DNA from: an uncultured Pseudomonadales bacterium
Lineage (GTDB): Bacteria > Pseudomonadota > Gammaproteobacteria > Pseudomonadales > Balneatricaceae
Direction of reading: 5' to 3'
DNA length: 64,000 bases
NCBI GenBank assembly: GCA_943787595.1
Contig: CALSNA010000001.1
Span: 310,001 to 374,000, forward strand
Shown here: positions 26,184 through 35,668 of the stretch, piece after piece
Layout: each line of letters opens with the position of its first letter
Position numbering within the stretch: position 1 is the first letter of the stretch
Position numbers and translations under genes: made by a program
The notes under the pieces: model-generated
What the model saw: only the letters and a program-made list of their open reading frames with translations
Told to the model about the DNA's origin: nothing
The model's database searches: none

Positions 26184-27242
26184 ATGGCCAGCATCACCAA
26201 ATCATCGGCAGATTCGATCCAACATGCTACTTCCCAGGCTTTTCGTCTACCACGTTTTGCCACTTTACTTATAGCGGCTTTACTACTCGGGTGTGGCTTA
26301 GCCAGTATGCTATTGGGAGCAGCCCAGATTCCAAGCATAGCGATTATTGCTGAATTGCTGCACATAGATAGTGGCTTGACTAAAACTGAAGTCACTATTA
26401 TTTGGCAATGGCGCCTGCCACGAGTACTGTTAGGCATGTTGGTGGGTGCTTCCTTGGCACTTGCCGGGGCAGCTTATCAGGGTGTTTTTCGCAATCCTTT
26501 AGCTGATCCGTTTTTACTCGGTGCCGCCGCTGGTGCCGGACTTGGGGCGACCTTGGCTATTGTCAGCGATATTCCTCAAGATGTAACACCTTTGGGCACA
26601 GTGCCAGTGGTGGCTTTTATTGGTGCTCTGGTTGGAGTATCGTTATCTGCTGCGCTTGGACGCGCTGCTGGACGGTCAACCGCTGCTTTATTATTGGCAG
26701 GGGTAGCCACTGCTGCATTCCTAACTGCCTGCCAGACTTTTTTAATGCATCATTACATGACATCCATCCAAGCAGTCTATAGTTGGATTATTGGCCGTTT
26801 AGTAACATCTGGCTGGAATGAGGTCAATTTCATTACACCATATTTTGTGGTGGGTTTTGGGATTATCTTGCTACATCGTCGAGAACTGGATCTGTTGCGT
26901 TTAGGTGATGACGAAGCTGTCAGTCTAGGTGGTCATCCACGTCGTTCCAGATTAATTCTGATTTTAGCAGCATCATTGCTCACAGCCAGTGCAGTTTCAG
27001 TCAGTGGCCTAATTGCTTTCGTGGGAATTGTGGTACCACACCTGATTCGTTTAACCCTGGGTTCCAGTTATCGTATCATCGTGCCTTTAAGCGCTATTGC
27101 TGGAGGTGCTTTTTTGTGTTTGGCAGATTTATTGGCACGTAATATCCTGGCTCCTGCAGAATTGCCCATTGGTGTTATCACAGCTTTTGTGGGTGCTCCC
27201 TTTTTTGCCCTAATCTTACGTTTATCGAGACAACTACTTTAA
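26184..27242 (+). CDS. btuC: FecCD/BtuC-family ABC importer permease
   Basis: 352-aa inner-membrane subunit with about ten helices. ARVLLGM-like IWQWRLPRVLLGMLVGASLA and YQGVFRNPLADPFLLG (about residues 95-115) are the canonical FecCD signatures, GLIAFVGIVVPHLIRL marks the coupling region that contacts the ATPase, and ELPIGVITAFVGAPFFALIL ends the protein. It forms the transmembrane channel of the importer encoded with the flanking genes. The N-terminal 20 residues are polar and slightly longer than usual. Confidence 0.88.
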   Translation: MASITKSSADSIQHATSQAFRLPRFATLLIAALLLGCGLASMLLGAAQIPSIAIIAELLHIDSGLTKTEVTIIWQWRLPRVLLGMLVGASLALAGAAYQGVFRNPLADPFLLGAAAGAGLGATLAIVSDIPQDVTPLGTVPVVAFIGALVGVSLSAALGRAAGRSTAALLLAGVATAAFLTACQTFLMHHYMTSIQAVYSWIIGRLVTSGWNEVNFITPYFVVGFGIILLHRRELDLLRLGDDEAVSLGGHPRRSRLILILAASLLTASAVSVSGLIAFVGIVVPHLIRLTLGSSYRIIVPLSAIAGGAFLCLADLLARNILAPAELPIGVITAFVGAPFFALILRLSRQLL

Positions 27243-27247
27243 ATTTC

Positions 27248-28015
27248 ATGACTGCCCTTGCCATTATCGTCCACAACCTCTCTGTTAGACTTAGTCGTGG
27301 ACTAGTAATTAGTCATATAGACCTGTGTATTCGTATTGGCGAATTGGTAGTCATTATTGGCCCCAATGGTGCTGGCAAATCAACTCTTTTGCGTTGCTTG
27401 GCTCAGCTAGTACCGCATCAAGGTGAACTGAGTTATTTTCCAGATACACGAAAATTACTTAATCTGGCTTATGTGCCACAACGTCCAATGTTACCCACTG
27501 GAATGACTGTTGCTGAATATGTTTTACTGGGACGCAGTCGTCATTTGCATTGGTTAAGTGCTGAAACTTATCATGATCGTTATCTGGTAGCTCAAACTTT
27601 GGAACAATTGGATCTGGAGCAGCATGCTGGCTATCTACTTGAGGAGTTGTCTGGAGGTGAGGTGCAACGGGTAGTTTTGGCTCGTGCTCTAGCCCAGCAG
27701 GCCTCCATATTGGTGCTTGACGAACCTACTAGTGCACTTGATCTTGGTCACCAAATGCAAGTTATGCAATTGATTGACTCATTGCGTCACCAATATAAAC
27801 TAACTATTGTCATGGCCTTGCATGACTTGAACACAGCAGCTCGATTTGCAGATCAAGTGATGCTGTTACAACAGGGTTGCTGTATGGCTACTGGTTCACC
27901 TGATGAGGTTCTAACCGAAGCTAAATTAAGCAGGCTATATAATACACCCATACAAGTATTAACCGGTGCTGATGGTCATCTTGTGGTTAGCTTGGCTATG
28001 GCTGAGATATCCTGA
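27248..28015 (+). CDS. btuD: BtuD/FepC-type ABC importer ATPase
   Basis: 255-aa ATPase driving the BtuC-type permease. Walker A GPNGAGKST, Q-loop YVPQRPMLPTGMTVAEYVLL, signature LSGGEVQRVVLARAL, Walker B SILVLDEPTSALDLGHQ and the switch His in ALHDLNTAARFAD are intact. It starts 5 bp after btuC. The carboxyl region matches the vitamin B12/iron-siderophore subfamily; the ligand is inferred from the operon rather than from this protein. Confidence 0.9.
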   Translation: MTALAIIVHNLSVRLSRGLVISHIDLCIRIGELVVIIGPNGAGKSTLLRCLAQLVPHQGELSYFPDTRKLLNLAYVPQRPMLPTGMTVAEYVLLGRSRHLHWLSAETYHDRYLVAQTLEQLDLEQHAGYLLEELSGGEVQRVVLARALAQQASILVLDEPTSALDLGHQMQVMQLIDSLRHQYKLTIVMALHDLNTAARFADQVMLLQQGCCMATGSPDEVLTEAKLSRLYNTPIQVLTGADGHLVVSLAMAEIS

Positions 28016-28527
28016 TTAGGTTGAGTATTATGTGAATGTCATGACAATTACTATTGCCAAGGAGTGTTATAAACATTACCGTCAAAAATAGATTTCTATG
28101 CCCCAGAAATTTTTGTTATTCCATCCACATGATTGTAGAGATTAACTGGTGATTTGATAATCAATTAAGCTGTTTGTTTTGTCTTCGTATCAAATTGCAT
28201 TCAAAAGCAATTCACCTGTGAGTGCTACTTTAGTGCTTGTTTCTGTTTCTATCTAAAGCGATACGATTCATTCTGGGTTTCAATAATTGGGTAATGGTAC
28301 GCGACTTATAGAAAATGTGAGTGATCATAAAATATTGGCAAGTGATTCTTTCATGTAGCGTTAGCAGAGAGCACACACGATTATAGTTATTTTTGTAACT
28401 GTTTGGGTAGTTTGGCTTTCACACATCAAATTTTTTATTAATTCATTGTGTTATCAGTGTAATTAGGTGTACTTTAACCTACCGAGAGATATTATTTTTA
28501 ATATAGGTTGTGTTGTGTTGGGGTTCA
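28016..28527. other. Gap with no gene seen
   Basis: About 500 AT-rich bases between btuD and the DUF501 gene. No recognisable coding remnant and no strong hairpin. Confidence 0.45.
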
Positions 28528-29064
28528 ATGAAAATGTCAGACTTTATGAACTTTATTGATCCAACACCACAGCAAATTCTGCTAATTGAAAAACAACTGG
28601 GCCGGCCACCCCGTGGCATACGTGCTATTTCTTGTAGTCATGATAACGATGTTCCTCTAGTCGTTAAAATGGCTCCACTGGTTGATAAACAACCATTTCC
28701 CACCTTATTTTGGCTCTGTTCTAAGGACTTACACAAGGCTATCAGTCAGATTGAGTCAGAGGGTTGGGTAAAGCGCTTGGAAAAACAGATAGCCAGTGAT
28801 CCTGTTTTGTGTAGCGCCTACCAAGAGAATCACCGAAGCTATATTGCAGCTCGTTGGCGCAATTGTAGCCACACTGAACGCCAACTGTTACACCGCCTTG
28901 GCTTTGGAGGTTTATTTGACCATTATGGTATCGGTGGCTTACGTGATTGGAACCAAGTGCGCTGCCTACATATGCATTATGCACATCACTTGTGTGGTCA
29001 AAATGTGATTGGTCAGTGGTTAGACCGCAAATTTGACTTACATCATTTGAAGATTACAATTTAG
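28528..29064 (+). CDS. DUF501-family protein
   Basis: 178-aa soluble protein of the uncharacterised DUF501 family, known in actinobacteria and some gammaproteobacteria. The family shape is visible: an opening QILLIEKQLGRPPRGIRAIS, then PFPTLFWLCSKDLHKAISQIESEG, and a carboxyl segment GGLRDWNQVRCLHMHYAHHL with clustered Cys and His. No catalytic role is established. I use the ATG at 28528 (GGGG upstream); the second ATG at 28534 is almost as good. In actinobacteria the family often neighbours eno and ppx, but that context is absent here. Confidence 0.8.
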   Translation: MKMSDFMNFIDPTPQQILLIEKQLGRPPRGIRAISCSHDNDVPLVVKMAPLVDKQPFPTLFWLCSKDLHKAISQIESEGWVKRLEKQIASDPVLCSAYQENHRSYIAARWRNCSHTERQLLHRLGFGGLFDHYGIGGLRDWNQVRCLHMHYAHHLCGQNVIGQWLDRKFDLHHLKITI

Positions 29065-29181
29065 TCCAAGTCATTGTTCGTATCACAAGGCTAGCGTACC
29101 AGCATGACGAACAATACAAATGTTTTTGGCATGTATCAAATAAATATTGTAGCAAAATGTAGGCTAGTCTTTAACAGCTTG

Positions 29182-29898
29182 CTATTCATAGTAATGATAA
29201 ATCAGATCCCATATGCCATGTCTCTTGTTTTCTGCTCGTCGCTGAAACTTGGTAGGGGGTCTGAAACTTGGTTGGGCTGCGTACTGGCCGGCTCCCTGGC
29301 TACTGGAAAAACCCTCGGCTGCCTCCATAACAGTCAGCATATGCTCAGCATAGGGTTGCCAGTCAGTTGCCATATGAAAGCTACCACCTACTATTAGTTT
29401 AGTGCGAATATCCTGCACGAAGGGAGCTTGTACCAAACGGCGTTTATGATGTTTTTTTTTGTGCCACGGATCTGGAAAAAATAATAGTACTTTGGATAGG
29501 CTGTGATTGGGAATGCATTGGTGCAACACCGTAACCGCATCGTCACAAAAAACTCGTATATTTTCCAAGCCAGCCGCAGTTGCTCGATTCAATAACTGAC
29601 CGACTCCAGGCTTATATACTTCTACACCAATAAAGTTATATTCCGCCATTGTGCTAGCCATGGTGATTAATGAATCACCCATGCCAAAACCAATTTCCAG
29701 AATCACTGGATGGTTGTTACCGAACACCTGTTCTAGCTTCAGCAAGCCTGCGTTAACCCGTAAACCGTAGCCTTCCCATTTTTGTTCAAGGGCTTTCTTT
29801 TGGGCTGTTGTCATACGTTCAGAGCGTCGTACAAAACTGCGAATTCGGCGCATGGGATAAATAATGCCATCAATTGGAGAAACGTGGTTATTAAACAC
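29182..29898 (-). CDS. trmB: tRNA (guanine46-N7)-methyltransferase
   Basis: Class I S-adenosylmethionine-dependent methyltransferase forming m7G46 in the variable loop of tRNAs. VILEIGFGMGDSLITMA is the SAM-binding motif, LLFFPDPWHKKKHHKRRLVQ carries the conserved catalytic loop, and PTKFQRRAENKRHGIWDL is the C-terminal signature. A GTG at 29898 gives 238 aa; an ATG 15 codons downstream would give 223, and homologues often carry such a leader, so the start is uncertain. Confidence 0.93.
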   Translation of the reverse strand: MFNNHVSPIDGIIYPMRRIRSFVRRSERMTTAQKKALEQKWEGYGLRVNAGLLKLEQVFGNNHPVILEIGFGMGDSLITMASTMAEYNFIGVEVYKPGVGQLLNRATAAGLENIRVFCDDAVTVLHQCIPNHSLSKVLLFFPDPWHKKKHHKRRLVQAPFVQDIRTKLIVGGSFHMATDWQPYAEHMLTVMEAAEGFSSSQGAGQYAAQPSFRPPTKFQRRAENKRHGIWDLIYHYYE

Positions 29899-30316
29899 AG
29901 CCTAGATACTCGTCCTATAAAAATCAGTTATTGGTACTTATGCTATCGTAAAATGAACTGTTATATATAGACGATAGTACAAAATTGTCTATTTTTTTAA
30001 CATAAATCTAGATGGTGTCGTTAAATACTGCATTAAGTTACCCTGATACTTTATTGGACCACGAAAAAACCAGAAAAAATGACGTGACCATGATGGACAT
30101 GTTGATAAAATCAGCCGTTTTGTCTAACGCTTAAGCAGTAGCGTGGCGTTGTCACATGCCATGCTAAAAATACCCGCTGTTTCCTTGCAGTCCTACATAT
30201 TTGTTGTTGCATTATGTGGGGCCAAATTGTTCGACAACAACATCTAGTCTGCTTGTACAGCAGCCGACAAAGATAAGTAAATTATGTTAAAATTAAAGCT
30301 TTAAGAATTTTAATTG
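29899..30316. other. Divergent intergenic region
   Basis: About 420 bases between trmB (leftward) and the ligase-like gene (rightward), which must hold both promoters. In relatives thiG lies upstream of trmB; I could not read a thiG remnant here. Confidence 0.4.
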
Positions 30317-31618
30317 ATGTACATAATGCTAAGGTTTTCTATTACAGTGAAAAAAAAATTACTTGGAGAACATGTAAAATTGTTCTTTGTGGCTAATGCG
30401 TTAATTTCAATTATTGCTTTTATAGCTCCAGCAGCCAGTGTTAATTTGGCCGATGGCTTATATTTTAGTGCTATAACTTTGGTTTTTTTGAGTCTTTTAA
30501 TGCTACCTTGGTTACATGTTGGCCATAGTTTCTCAACTGTGGAAAAAGCCATGATATTTTTCTGGCTTTTTTATTTTACTTTTACCTTGCTAGATCTATT
30601 GCTGCGTTCCAAATGGGACCTGGGTGAATTACAAGAACCCAGCCGCTTTTTATTATTATTACCCGGTTTTCTACTTATTCGTCATGTAGGTTACTCCGAG
30701 AGAGGGTTACGTTATGGCATACTTGCAGGTGCTATTTTTGCTGCACTCTGGGCCTATTACCAAAAAGTACATCTAGGGCTATATCGAGCTTGGGGAGGTA
30801 CTTCTAGTTCACCAGCTGCTTTTGGTAATGTAGGTCTAATTTGTGGTGTCATGTGTGTGGCATTATTACAGCCTCTGTGGCGTGAAAAAACACTTTGGAA
30901 ATGCATTGCGCTGCTCGGTTTCCTGGCCGGGTTGTTTGCATCTCTGTGCTCTGGAACCAAAGGGGGTTGGTTGTCTCTGCCATTGCTAGGTTTGGTGCTG
31001 GTTGAACTGACTGATGAGCCATCTTATAAAAAGCGGTTTGGAGTGCTAGTCTTTGTAATAAGCATGGCTACATTAGCTTATCTTTTGTCGCCATTTATTC
31101 AGGAGCGTATGAACGTTATATTGCCGGCAATCTATGAGTACATTGTCAATGGTGTGGTGTATGATAATTCAGCAGGTCTCAGGTTAGCATTATGGCATGG
31201 TTGCCTGCTAATTTTCTGGGATAATCCATTATTTGGCACGGGTCCTGGCACGTATTGGCAATATCTGATGCACTATGTTGAAATTGGGGCTCTATCATCT
31301 GACGTAACATGGATTAATGGGCCTCATAGTCAGTTGTTTAATAGTTTATATGAATCGGGTATTTTTGGTCCGTTCATGGTGTACGGTATTTATTTGTCGT
31401 TTATTTTGCACTGTAAACAACATCTTAAGCAGAATAAATCCCTAGCGACAGCAGGTATGATATTGGCGGTTGGTTTTATAGATTTTGGTTTGGTAGAGGT
31501 TATTTGGGCAATTAATAATGCGGGTGTATTTTTTACTATGATGATGGTGCTGATTGCTGGGTTACTCAGTTACCAAGGCCGTCAGCAGGTAAATACCAAA
31601 ATCAGACGTGAATGGTAG
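30317..31618 (+). CDS. O-antigen ligase/polymerase-like (WaaL/Wzy) membrane protein
   Basis: 433-aa integral membrane protein with about ten to twelve helices. A large periplasmic loop towards the C-terminus contains FGTGPGTYWQYL and then GPHSQLFNSLYESGIFG, the Wzy_C pattern shared by O-antigen ligases and polymerases of the WaaL/RfaL family, which join or extend undecaprenol-linked glycans at the periplasmic face. Start at the ATG 30317; a second ATG at 30326 is possible. It has no glycosyltransferase neighbours, so whether it ligates O-antigen, polymerises a repeat unit or glycosylates protein is open. Confidence 0.8.
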   Translation: MYIMLRFSITVKKKLLGEHVKLFFVANALISIIAFIAPAASVNLADGLYFSAITLVFLSLLMLPWLHVGHSFSTVEKAMIFFWLFYFTFTLLDLLLRSKWDLGELQEPSRFLLLLPGFLLIRHVGYSERGLRYGILAGAIFAALWAYYQKVHLGLYRAWGGTSSSPAAFGNVGLICGVMCVALLQPLWREKTLWKCIALLGFLAGLFASLCSGTKGGWLSLPLLGLVLVELTDEPSYKKRFGVLVFVISMATLAYLLSPFIQERMNVILPAIYEYIVNGVVYDNSAGLRLALWHGCLLIFWDNPLFGTGPGTYWQYLMHYVEIGALSSDVTWINGPHSQLFNSLYESGIFGPFMVYGIYLSFILHCKQHLKQNKSLATAGMILAVGFIDFGLVEVIWAINNAGVFFTMMMVLIAGLLSYQGRQQVNTKIRREW

Positions 31619-31619
31619 T

Positions 31620-31660
31620 AAAGGGTTTTTCATTATCTATATTCATTTAGAAAACCCTTT
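31620..31660 (+). terminator. Hairpin after the ligase-like gene
   Basis: AAAGGGTTTT at 31620-31629 pairs perfectly with AAAACCCTTT at 31651-31660, starting 2 bp after the stop codon. The 21-nt loop is long but position and an adjacent T suggest transcript termination. Confidence 0.55.
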
Positions 31661-31772
31661 TAGTTTCTCTATAGTTTTAAAACCTAACATGAGAAAGGCT
31701 ATTCCATCACAGCATCTGTTGGCATTTCAGATCAGGCATAATCTACCGTAGCATGGGGTTTATAGCAAAATA

Positions 31773-31850
31773 TCCAAGGCAGAAAAAGCCAGGCACCTGA
31801 GACAAACCAATTGTGGTGCCTGGTTTTAATCCACATATTTTCTGCTTGGA
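31773..31850. repeat. Nested inverted-repeat element
   Basis: An outer pair (TCCAAGGCAGAAAA at 31773-31786 against TTTTCTGCTTGGA at 31838-31850, one bulged base) encloses a perfect inner 9-bp pair, CCAGGCACC at 31789-31797 and GGTGCCTGG at 31815-31823; the latter is followed by TTTT. The inner part alone would serve as an intrinsic terminator on the plus strand. The whole could be a small structured RNA or a miniature inverted-repeat element. Confidence 0.6.
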
Positions 31851-32059
31851 TCAGAGCGTGCCTTATCGCTGATCTTTGTTTAATGTCTTCAGAGTATGCT
31901 CTTTTTTAATCGCTCGTATATCATTTATCTATAATACAACCAGCAGTTTCAACCGCAGATGTTGTTCTACCATCTAACATCTTTTTAAAAACCAATTACC
32001 TCATATCGTCTGGCTTCACATCACCTATTTTAAGGTAAAAATTGTATCCTGCCCCCAAA

Positions 32060-32610
32060 CATGTTTTCACACTAATCTTTGAGCCGCCTTGGCTAGCTCC
32101 ATGTCCATCAGGTCGACGATGACTATCTGTATCTGTTCAGTTGTGGTTTTATGATCCTTTTGGACATAGATCGCCCTTGCTGAAAACAGCTCGGTAGAAG
32201 TGAACGATGCTGGGTTAACACTGTGCATCGGCAAAATCATCACCGGCACTTTCTAAGAGCCTCCTGCGAGCATCTGAAACGGTCAGCTGCTCGCCTTATA
32301 GCTACCAGTATGGCGAGTATCAGAGGAAGCTCGGCCAGCCAGACTTGTCTTTCTGGGTGCCTCAGAGCGCCTTGGTGGTGTCCTCGATCTGGCGCATAGA
32401 AACGTCTACCAAGTACAGCCCGATCAACACCGCTTTGACCGAATTTTCGCGTCGTCAGTATTGTTCGATGATTGCTGTCTCAACAGCTTGCTCGCGCAGT
32501 TTTGCTTCATCGGCTCATTCTTCTGTCTAGGGTTCGTTCGCCGGCTCACAAGCGTGTTCTTACGGCCTTTGTTAAATGGTTGGTCTTGGCATCAAGCATC
32601 CTGTTCAGCG
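32060..32610 (-). pseudogene. Degenerate IS256-family (Mutator) transposase
   Basis: Read on the minus strand in shifting frames: MLDAKTNHLTKAVRTRL, then KLREQAVETAIIEQY, RRENSVKAVLIGLYLVDVSM, RQIEDTTKAL, KDKSGWPSFL, then LTVSDARRRLLESAGDDFAD, PSIVHFYRAVFSARA and VDLMDMELAKAAQRL. The order and wording follow the IS256-family transposase domain (SVEE-LIEMYLAGVSVRRVEDITEALWG; LIISDA-RGLVESA; CVVHFYRNVFS). Stops, frameshifts and a deletion after the KAL stretch remove the segment around the first catalytic Asp. GC content is visibly higher than the flanks, consistent with an acquired element. No clear terminal repeats remain. Confidence 0.85.
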
Positions 32611-32814
32611 CTATTTAATAGATTCACGAAGAATAAACTTATTGCATTCTTAGGCGATCATCATGGATTTGGCGGAATGATTAGACTTAAACTAGGCTTA
32701 TGGAGCAACGCAAGAGATAATGATTGACAACTTTTAATAAGACTAATGTGTACCCAAAAGATCTAGGTTTGAGGATTACGGGTTTGGCAAGGTTTTAGTT
32801 TATATATCAAAGTT

Positions 32815-32888
32815 TGGAGGCTGAGGTCGGAATCGAACCGGCGTACACGGAGTTGCAGTCCGCTGCATGACCACTCTGCCACTCAGCC
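32815..32888 (-). tRNA. tRNA-Cys (GCA)
   Basis: The minus strand folds as a 74-nt cloverleaf: acceptor GGCTGAG/CTCAGCC, anticodon loop with GCA inside GGACTGCAACTCC, T arm CCGGTTCGATTCC, and an encoded CCA end (TGG on the plus strand at 32815-32817). It lies 36 bp downstream of tRNA-Gly and is probably cotranscribed with it. Confidence 0.96.
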
Positions 32889-32924
32889 TGATTGAGTGCC
32901 TACCTTATTGTAGGTTTTATGATT

Positions 32925-33000
32925 TGGAGCGGGAAACCGGGTTCGAACCGGCGACCTCAACCTTGGCAAGGTTGCGCTCTACCAACTGAGCTATTCCCGC
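32925..33000 (-). tRNA. tRNA-Gly (GCC)
   Basis: 76-nt cloverleaf on the minus strand: acceptor GCGGGAA/TTCCCGC, D arm AGCTCAGTTGGTAGAGC, anticodon GCC in CCTTGCCAAGG, T arm CCGGTTCGAACCCGG and encoded CCA. It is the first gene of the Gly-Cys pair, a pairing also found in pseudomonads near pgsA. Confidence 0.97.
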
Positions 33001-33018
33001 ACTGCATTTGGACGCAAG

Positions 33019-33047
33019 ATCATACGAAGGTTTGATAAGGATTGCAA
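33019..33047 (-). promoter_or_regulatory. Sigma-70 promoter of the tRNA pair
   Basis: On the minus strand TTGCAA (33047-33042) and TATGAT (33024-33019) are separated by exactly 17 bp, 18 bp ahead of the tRNA-Gly 5' end. A TGCAAG/CTTGCA inverted repeat at 33043-33060 overlaps the -35 box. Confidence 0.75.
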
Positions 33048-33259
33048 GTATAATCTTGCAGGGTTTCCTGAACATGGATACGTTAATGTATTTGAAATGT
33101 GAACATACAACGCTTTTTACCCATGTTATTGTCCTGCCATAAGATATCTAGGTTTGGTCTTCTTTCAATTTAAATAGTTAAATATTATGATAGTTCCTTT
33201 TAAAATTGATGTTATATGAACCACTTTCACTAGCAGCTATATCCTAACAATAGTGGTTG

Positions 33260-33898
33260 TTAGTGTACGGCTATCCCAATGGTACGAATATGGTGGCGTT
33301 GGTTATCGAAGACAGTACGTAGATGAGATAATTGTAACAAATTATGGTCAAGGGGATCTGCTGGCAGGTCTAACCAATTAATGCTGGTAATGCGGGTCAT
33401 AAGGTCGTATTCACCTAAGATTGCATCCAGCAACATCATTACACCTTCCATTCGCGGATCTTCATTAAAAGCGTTTAGGTCTTCCAAATAAATATCTAGA
33501 TGCACGGTCTGCCCTTGTTGCCGCAATTGAAAGAATGGATCTTCTAATGCCACCCAAAACTCACCCATATCAATTAGTTCAGGTATCTGTACCGCCCTGG
33601 CATTAAAGGCTACTGGGCGTAGCCCTTGTAACTGAGGCGCAGCATTGACAATATCCAATACTAAATCAATCCGGTTAGTATAGCCATCACAACCAAACAC
33701 CAGATCTACATAATCACTTTGCTCATTGCGAACAAAGTGAAAGGTAAGGTAAGGATCAATATCAACTAGGCGTTTCTGGATGCTTTCAAGCAAGTTATTA
33801 TTCAGTGGAATTTGATTCATACCTAACATACGAATTGCTTCACAATGCTGCGTTACTTGCCACCAAAACTGTTTAATGAGCTCATCAAAACGATTCAT
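33260..33898 (-). CDS. Conserved-looking hypothetical protein
   Basis: 212-aa soluble, acidic protein with no signal peptide or membrane helix. I do not recognise a named family. The N-terminal half has a pattern LVDIDPYLTFHFVRNEQSDY followed by GCDGYTNRIDLVLDIVNAAP and LRPVAFNARA, resembling proteins of unknown function in proteobacteria that contain a 'discrepancy of mean field' type fold; this likeness is impression only. The C-terminal part carries MEGVMMLLDAILGEYDLMTR. It lies 93 bp downstream of rpsA on the same strand but is probably separate. Confidence 0.65.
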   Translation of the reverse strand: MNRFDELIKQFWWQVTQHCEAIRMLGMNQIPLNNNLLESIQKRLVDIDPYLTFHFVRNEQSDYVDLVFGCDGYTNRIDLVLDIVNAAPQLQGLRPVAFNARAVQIPELIDMGEFWVALEDPFFQLRQQGQTVHLDIYLEDLNAFNEDPRMEGVMMLLDAILGEYDLMTRITSINWLDLPADPLDHNLLQLSHLRTVFDNQRHHIRTIGIAVH

Positions 33899-33991
33899 GG
33901 ATCAGAGTACTCAGATGTCAGCGGAAACTAAATATCCGGCTCTGCTATGGACAACCAAAATTTGGTACTTTAGTCACCAAAAAATGCAAAG

Positions 33992-35668
33992 TTAATGTTT
34001 GTCCAGTTGTTGCTTGATGAGATCACCAACGGTCATTGGTCCAGAAGCAGTAGACTCCAGGTCGCGAATTTTTTTCATGGCTTGCTTTTGATCAGATAAA
34101 TCTTTACTCTTAACAGATAAATTGATGCTACGGTTACGATGGTCAATTCCAATAATTTTAGCTTCAACTGTATCACCTTCGTTATATTTTTTACATGCAT
34201 CTTCGACTCGGTCAAGACTCATTTCAGATGCTTTTAGTGTTCCTTCGACATCCCCCTGAAACGCCACCAAGGCTTCCTTGGCATCAATAGATTTGACAGT
34301 GCCAACCACTATGGAACCACGTTTATTAGCATTAACGAACTCGGTAAACGGATCAGCCTTAAGTTGCTTAATACCTAGAGAAATACGCTCTTTCTCAGGG
34401 TCTACAGACAGAATAACAGCTGCCACTTCTTCGCCTTTATTGTATGCCCGTAGTGCTGTTTCATTATCAGCTTCCCAGGTTATATCGGACATATGTACCA
34501 AACCATCCAGATTGCCTTCCAGGCCCACGAAGACACCAAAATCAGTAATGGTTTTAATCTTACCCTGAACTTGATCACCAGGGGCAAATTTCTCTGCAAA
34601 ATCAGTCCATGGATTACTGAAACACTGTTTGATCCCAAGAGAAATACGGCGGCGACCCTGATCTACATCCAAAATCATTACGTCTACTTCATTGCCGACT
34701 TGCACAACTTTGGAGGGATGGATATTCTTATTAGTCCAGGACATTTCAGAGACATGTACTAGGCCTTCAACTCCATCTTCAATGGAGGCAAAGCAGCCGT
34801 AATCAGCCAAGTTAGTTATTTTAGCCTTGACTCGAGAACCATTTGGATAACGAGCTTTGATGGATGCCCATGGATCTTCTTGTAACTGCTTCAAGCCTAA
34901 TGATAGGCGACCATTTTCTTTATCAAACTTAATAACCTGAACGGTAATTTCATCACCTGAGGATAGAATATCGCTAGGATGAGAAATCCGCTTCCAGGCC
35001 ATATCAGTGATGTGCAATAGGCCATCAATTCCACCCAAGTCAACAAAGGCACCATAGTTGGTTAAGTTTTTCACAAAGCCAGAAACCTGCATACCTTCTG
35101 CGAGGCTGTTCAGCAATGCATCGCGTTGAGCACTGTTGGCTTCCTGTAATACAGCACGGCGCGAAACAACCACATTATTGCGCTTGGAGTCTAGCTTGAT
35201 CAACTTGAACTCCAACTTTTTGCCTTCTAAGTGATCTACATCATGTACTGGGCGCACATCAACGAGTGATCCAGGTAGAAAACCCTGGATATTATTGATG
35301 AACACTGTAAAACCTCCCTTTACCTTGCCTGATATAACACCAGTTACATTGGCTTCTTGATCAAAGGCAGTTTGCAATACTTCCCATGTTTCTGCACGTT
35401 TGGCCTTTTCGCGGGATAACTTGGTTTCGCCACAGCCATCGGCTACACTTTCCAGAGATACCTTAACCTCATCACCTACTTTGACTTCAATCTCACGGGT
35501 ATCACTGAGAAATTGCTCCAAGGGGATAATTGCTTCGGATTTCAGGCCAGCATTTACGGTAACCCAGTCATCATCAATATCAAGCACTGTCCCGGTTACT
35601 AAAGTTCCAGGACGCATTTCTACTGCACTGAGGGATTGTTCAAATAGATCAGCAAAGCTTTCGCTCAT
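33992..35668 (-). CDS. rpsA: 30S ribosomal protein S1
   Basis: 558-aa RNA-binding ribosomal protein that unfolds mRNA leaders during initiation. Six consecutive S1 (OB-fold) domains are visible, for example [60 protein letters not shown] and [20 protein letters not shown]. The start at the ATG 35668 gives the usual [13 protein letters not shown]; a codon at 35680 would add four residues. In relatives cmk lies upstream and ihfB downstream; neither is here, so the operon has been broken. Confidence 0.96.
   Translation of the reverse strand: MSESFADLFEQSLSAVEMRPGTLVTGTVLDIDDDWVTVNAGLKSEAIIPLEQFLSDTREIEVKVGDEVKVSLESVADGCGETKLSREKAKRAETWEVLQTAFDQEANVTGVISGKVKGGFTVFINNIQGFLPGSLVDVRPVHDVDHLEGKKLEFKLIKLDSKRNNVVVSRRAVLQEANSAQRDALLNSLAEGMQVSGFVKNLTNYGAFVDLGGIDGLLHITDMAWKRISHPSDILSSGDEITVQVIKFDKENGRLSLGLKQLQEDPWASIKARYPNGSRVKAKITNLADYGCFASIEDGVEGLVHVSEMSWTNKNIHPSKVVQVGNEVDVMILDVDQGRRRISLGIKQCFSNPWTDFAEKFAPGDQVQGKIKTITDFGVFVGLEGNLDGLVHMSDITWEADNETALRAYNKGEEVAAVILSVDPEKERISLGIKQLKADPFTEFVNANKRGSIVVGTVKSIDAKEALVAFQGDVEGTLKASEMSLDRVEDACKKYNEGDTVEAKIIGIDHRNRSINLSVKSKDLSDQKQAMKKIRDLESTASGPMTVGDLIKQQLDKH

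Noticed and set aside
30317-31618. Naming the ligase-like gene waaL outright
   Set aside because: The Wzy_C pattern is shared by O-antigen ligases, polymerases and pilin oligosaccharyltransferases, and no glycan genes are adjacent to decide.
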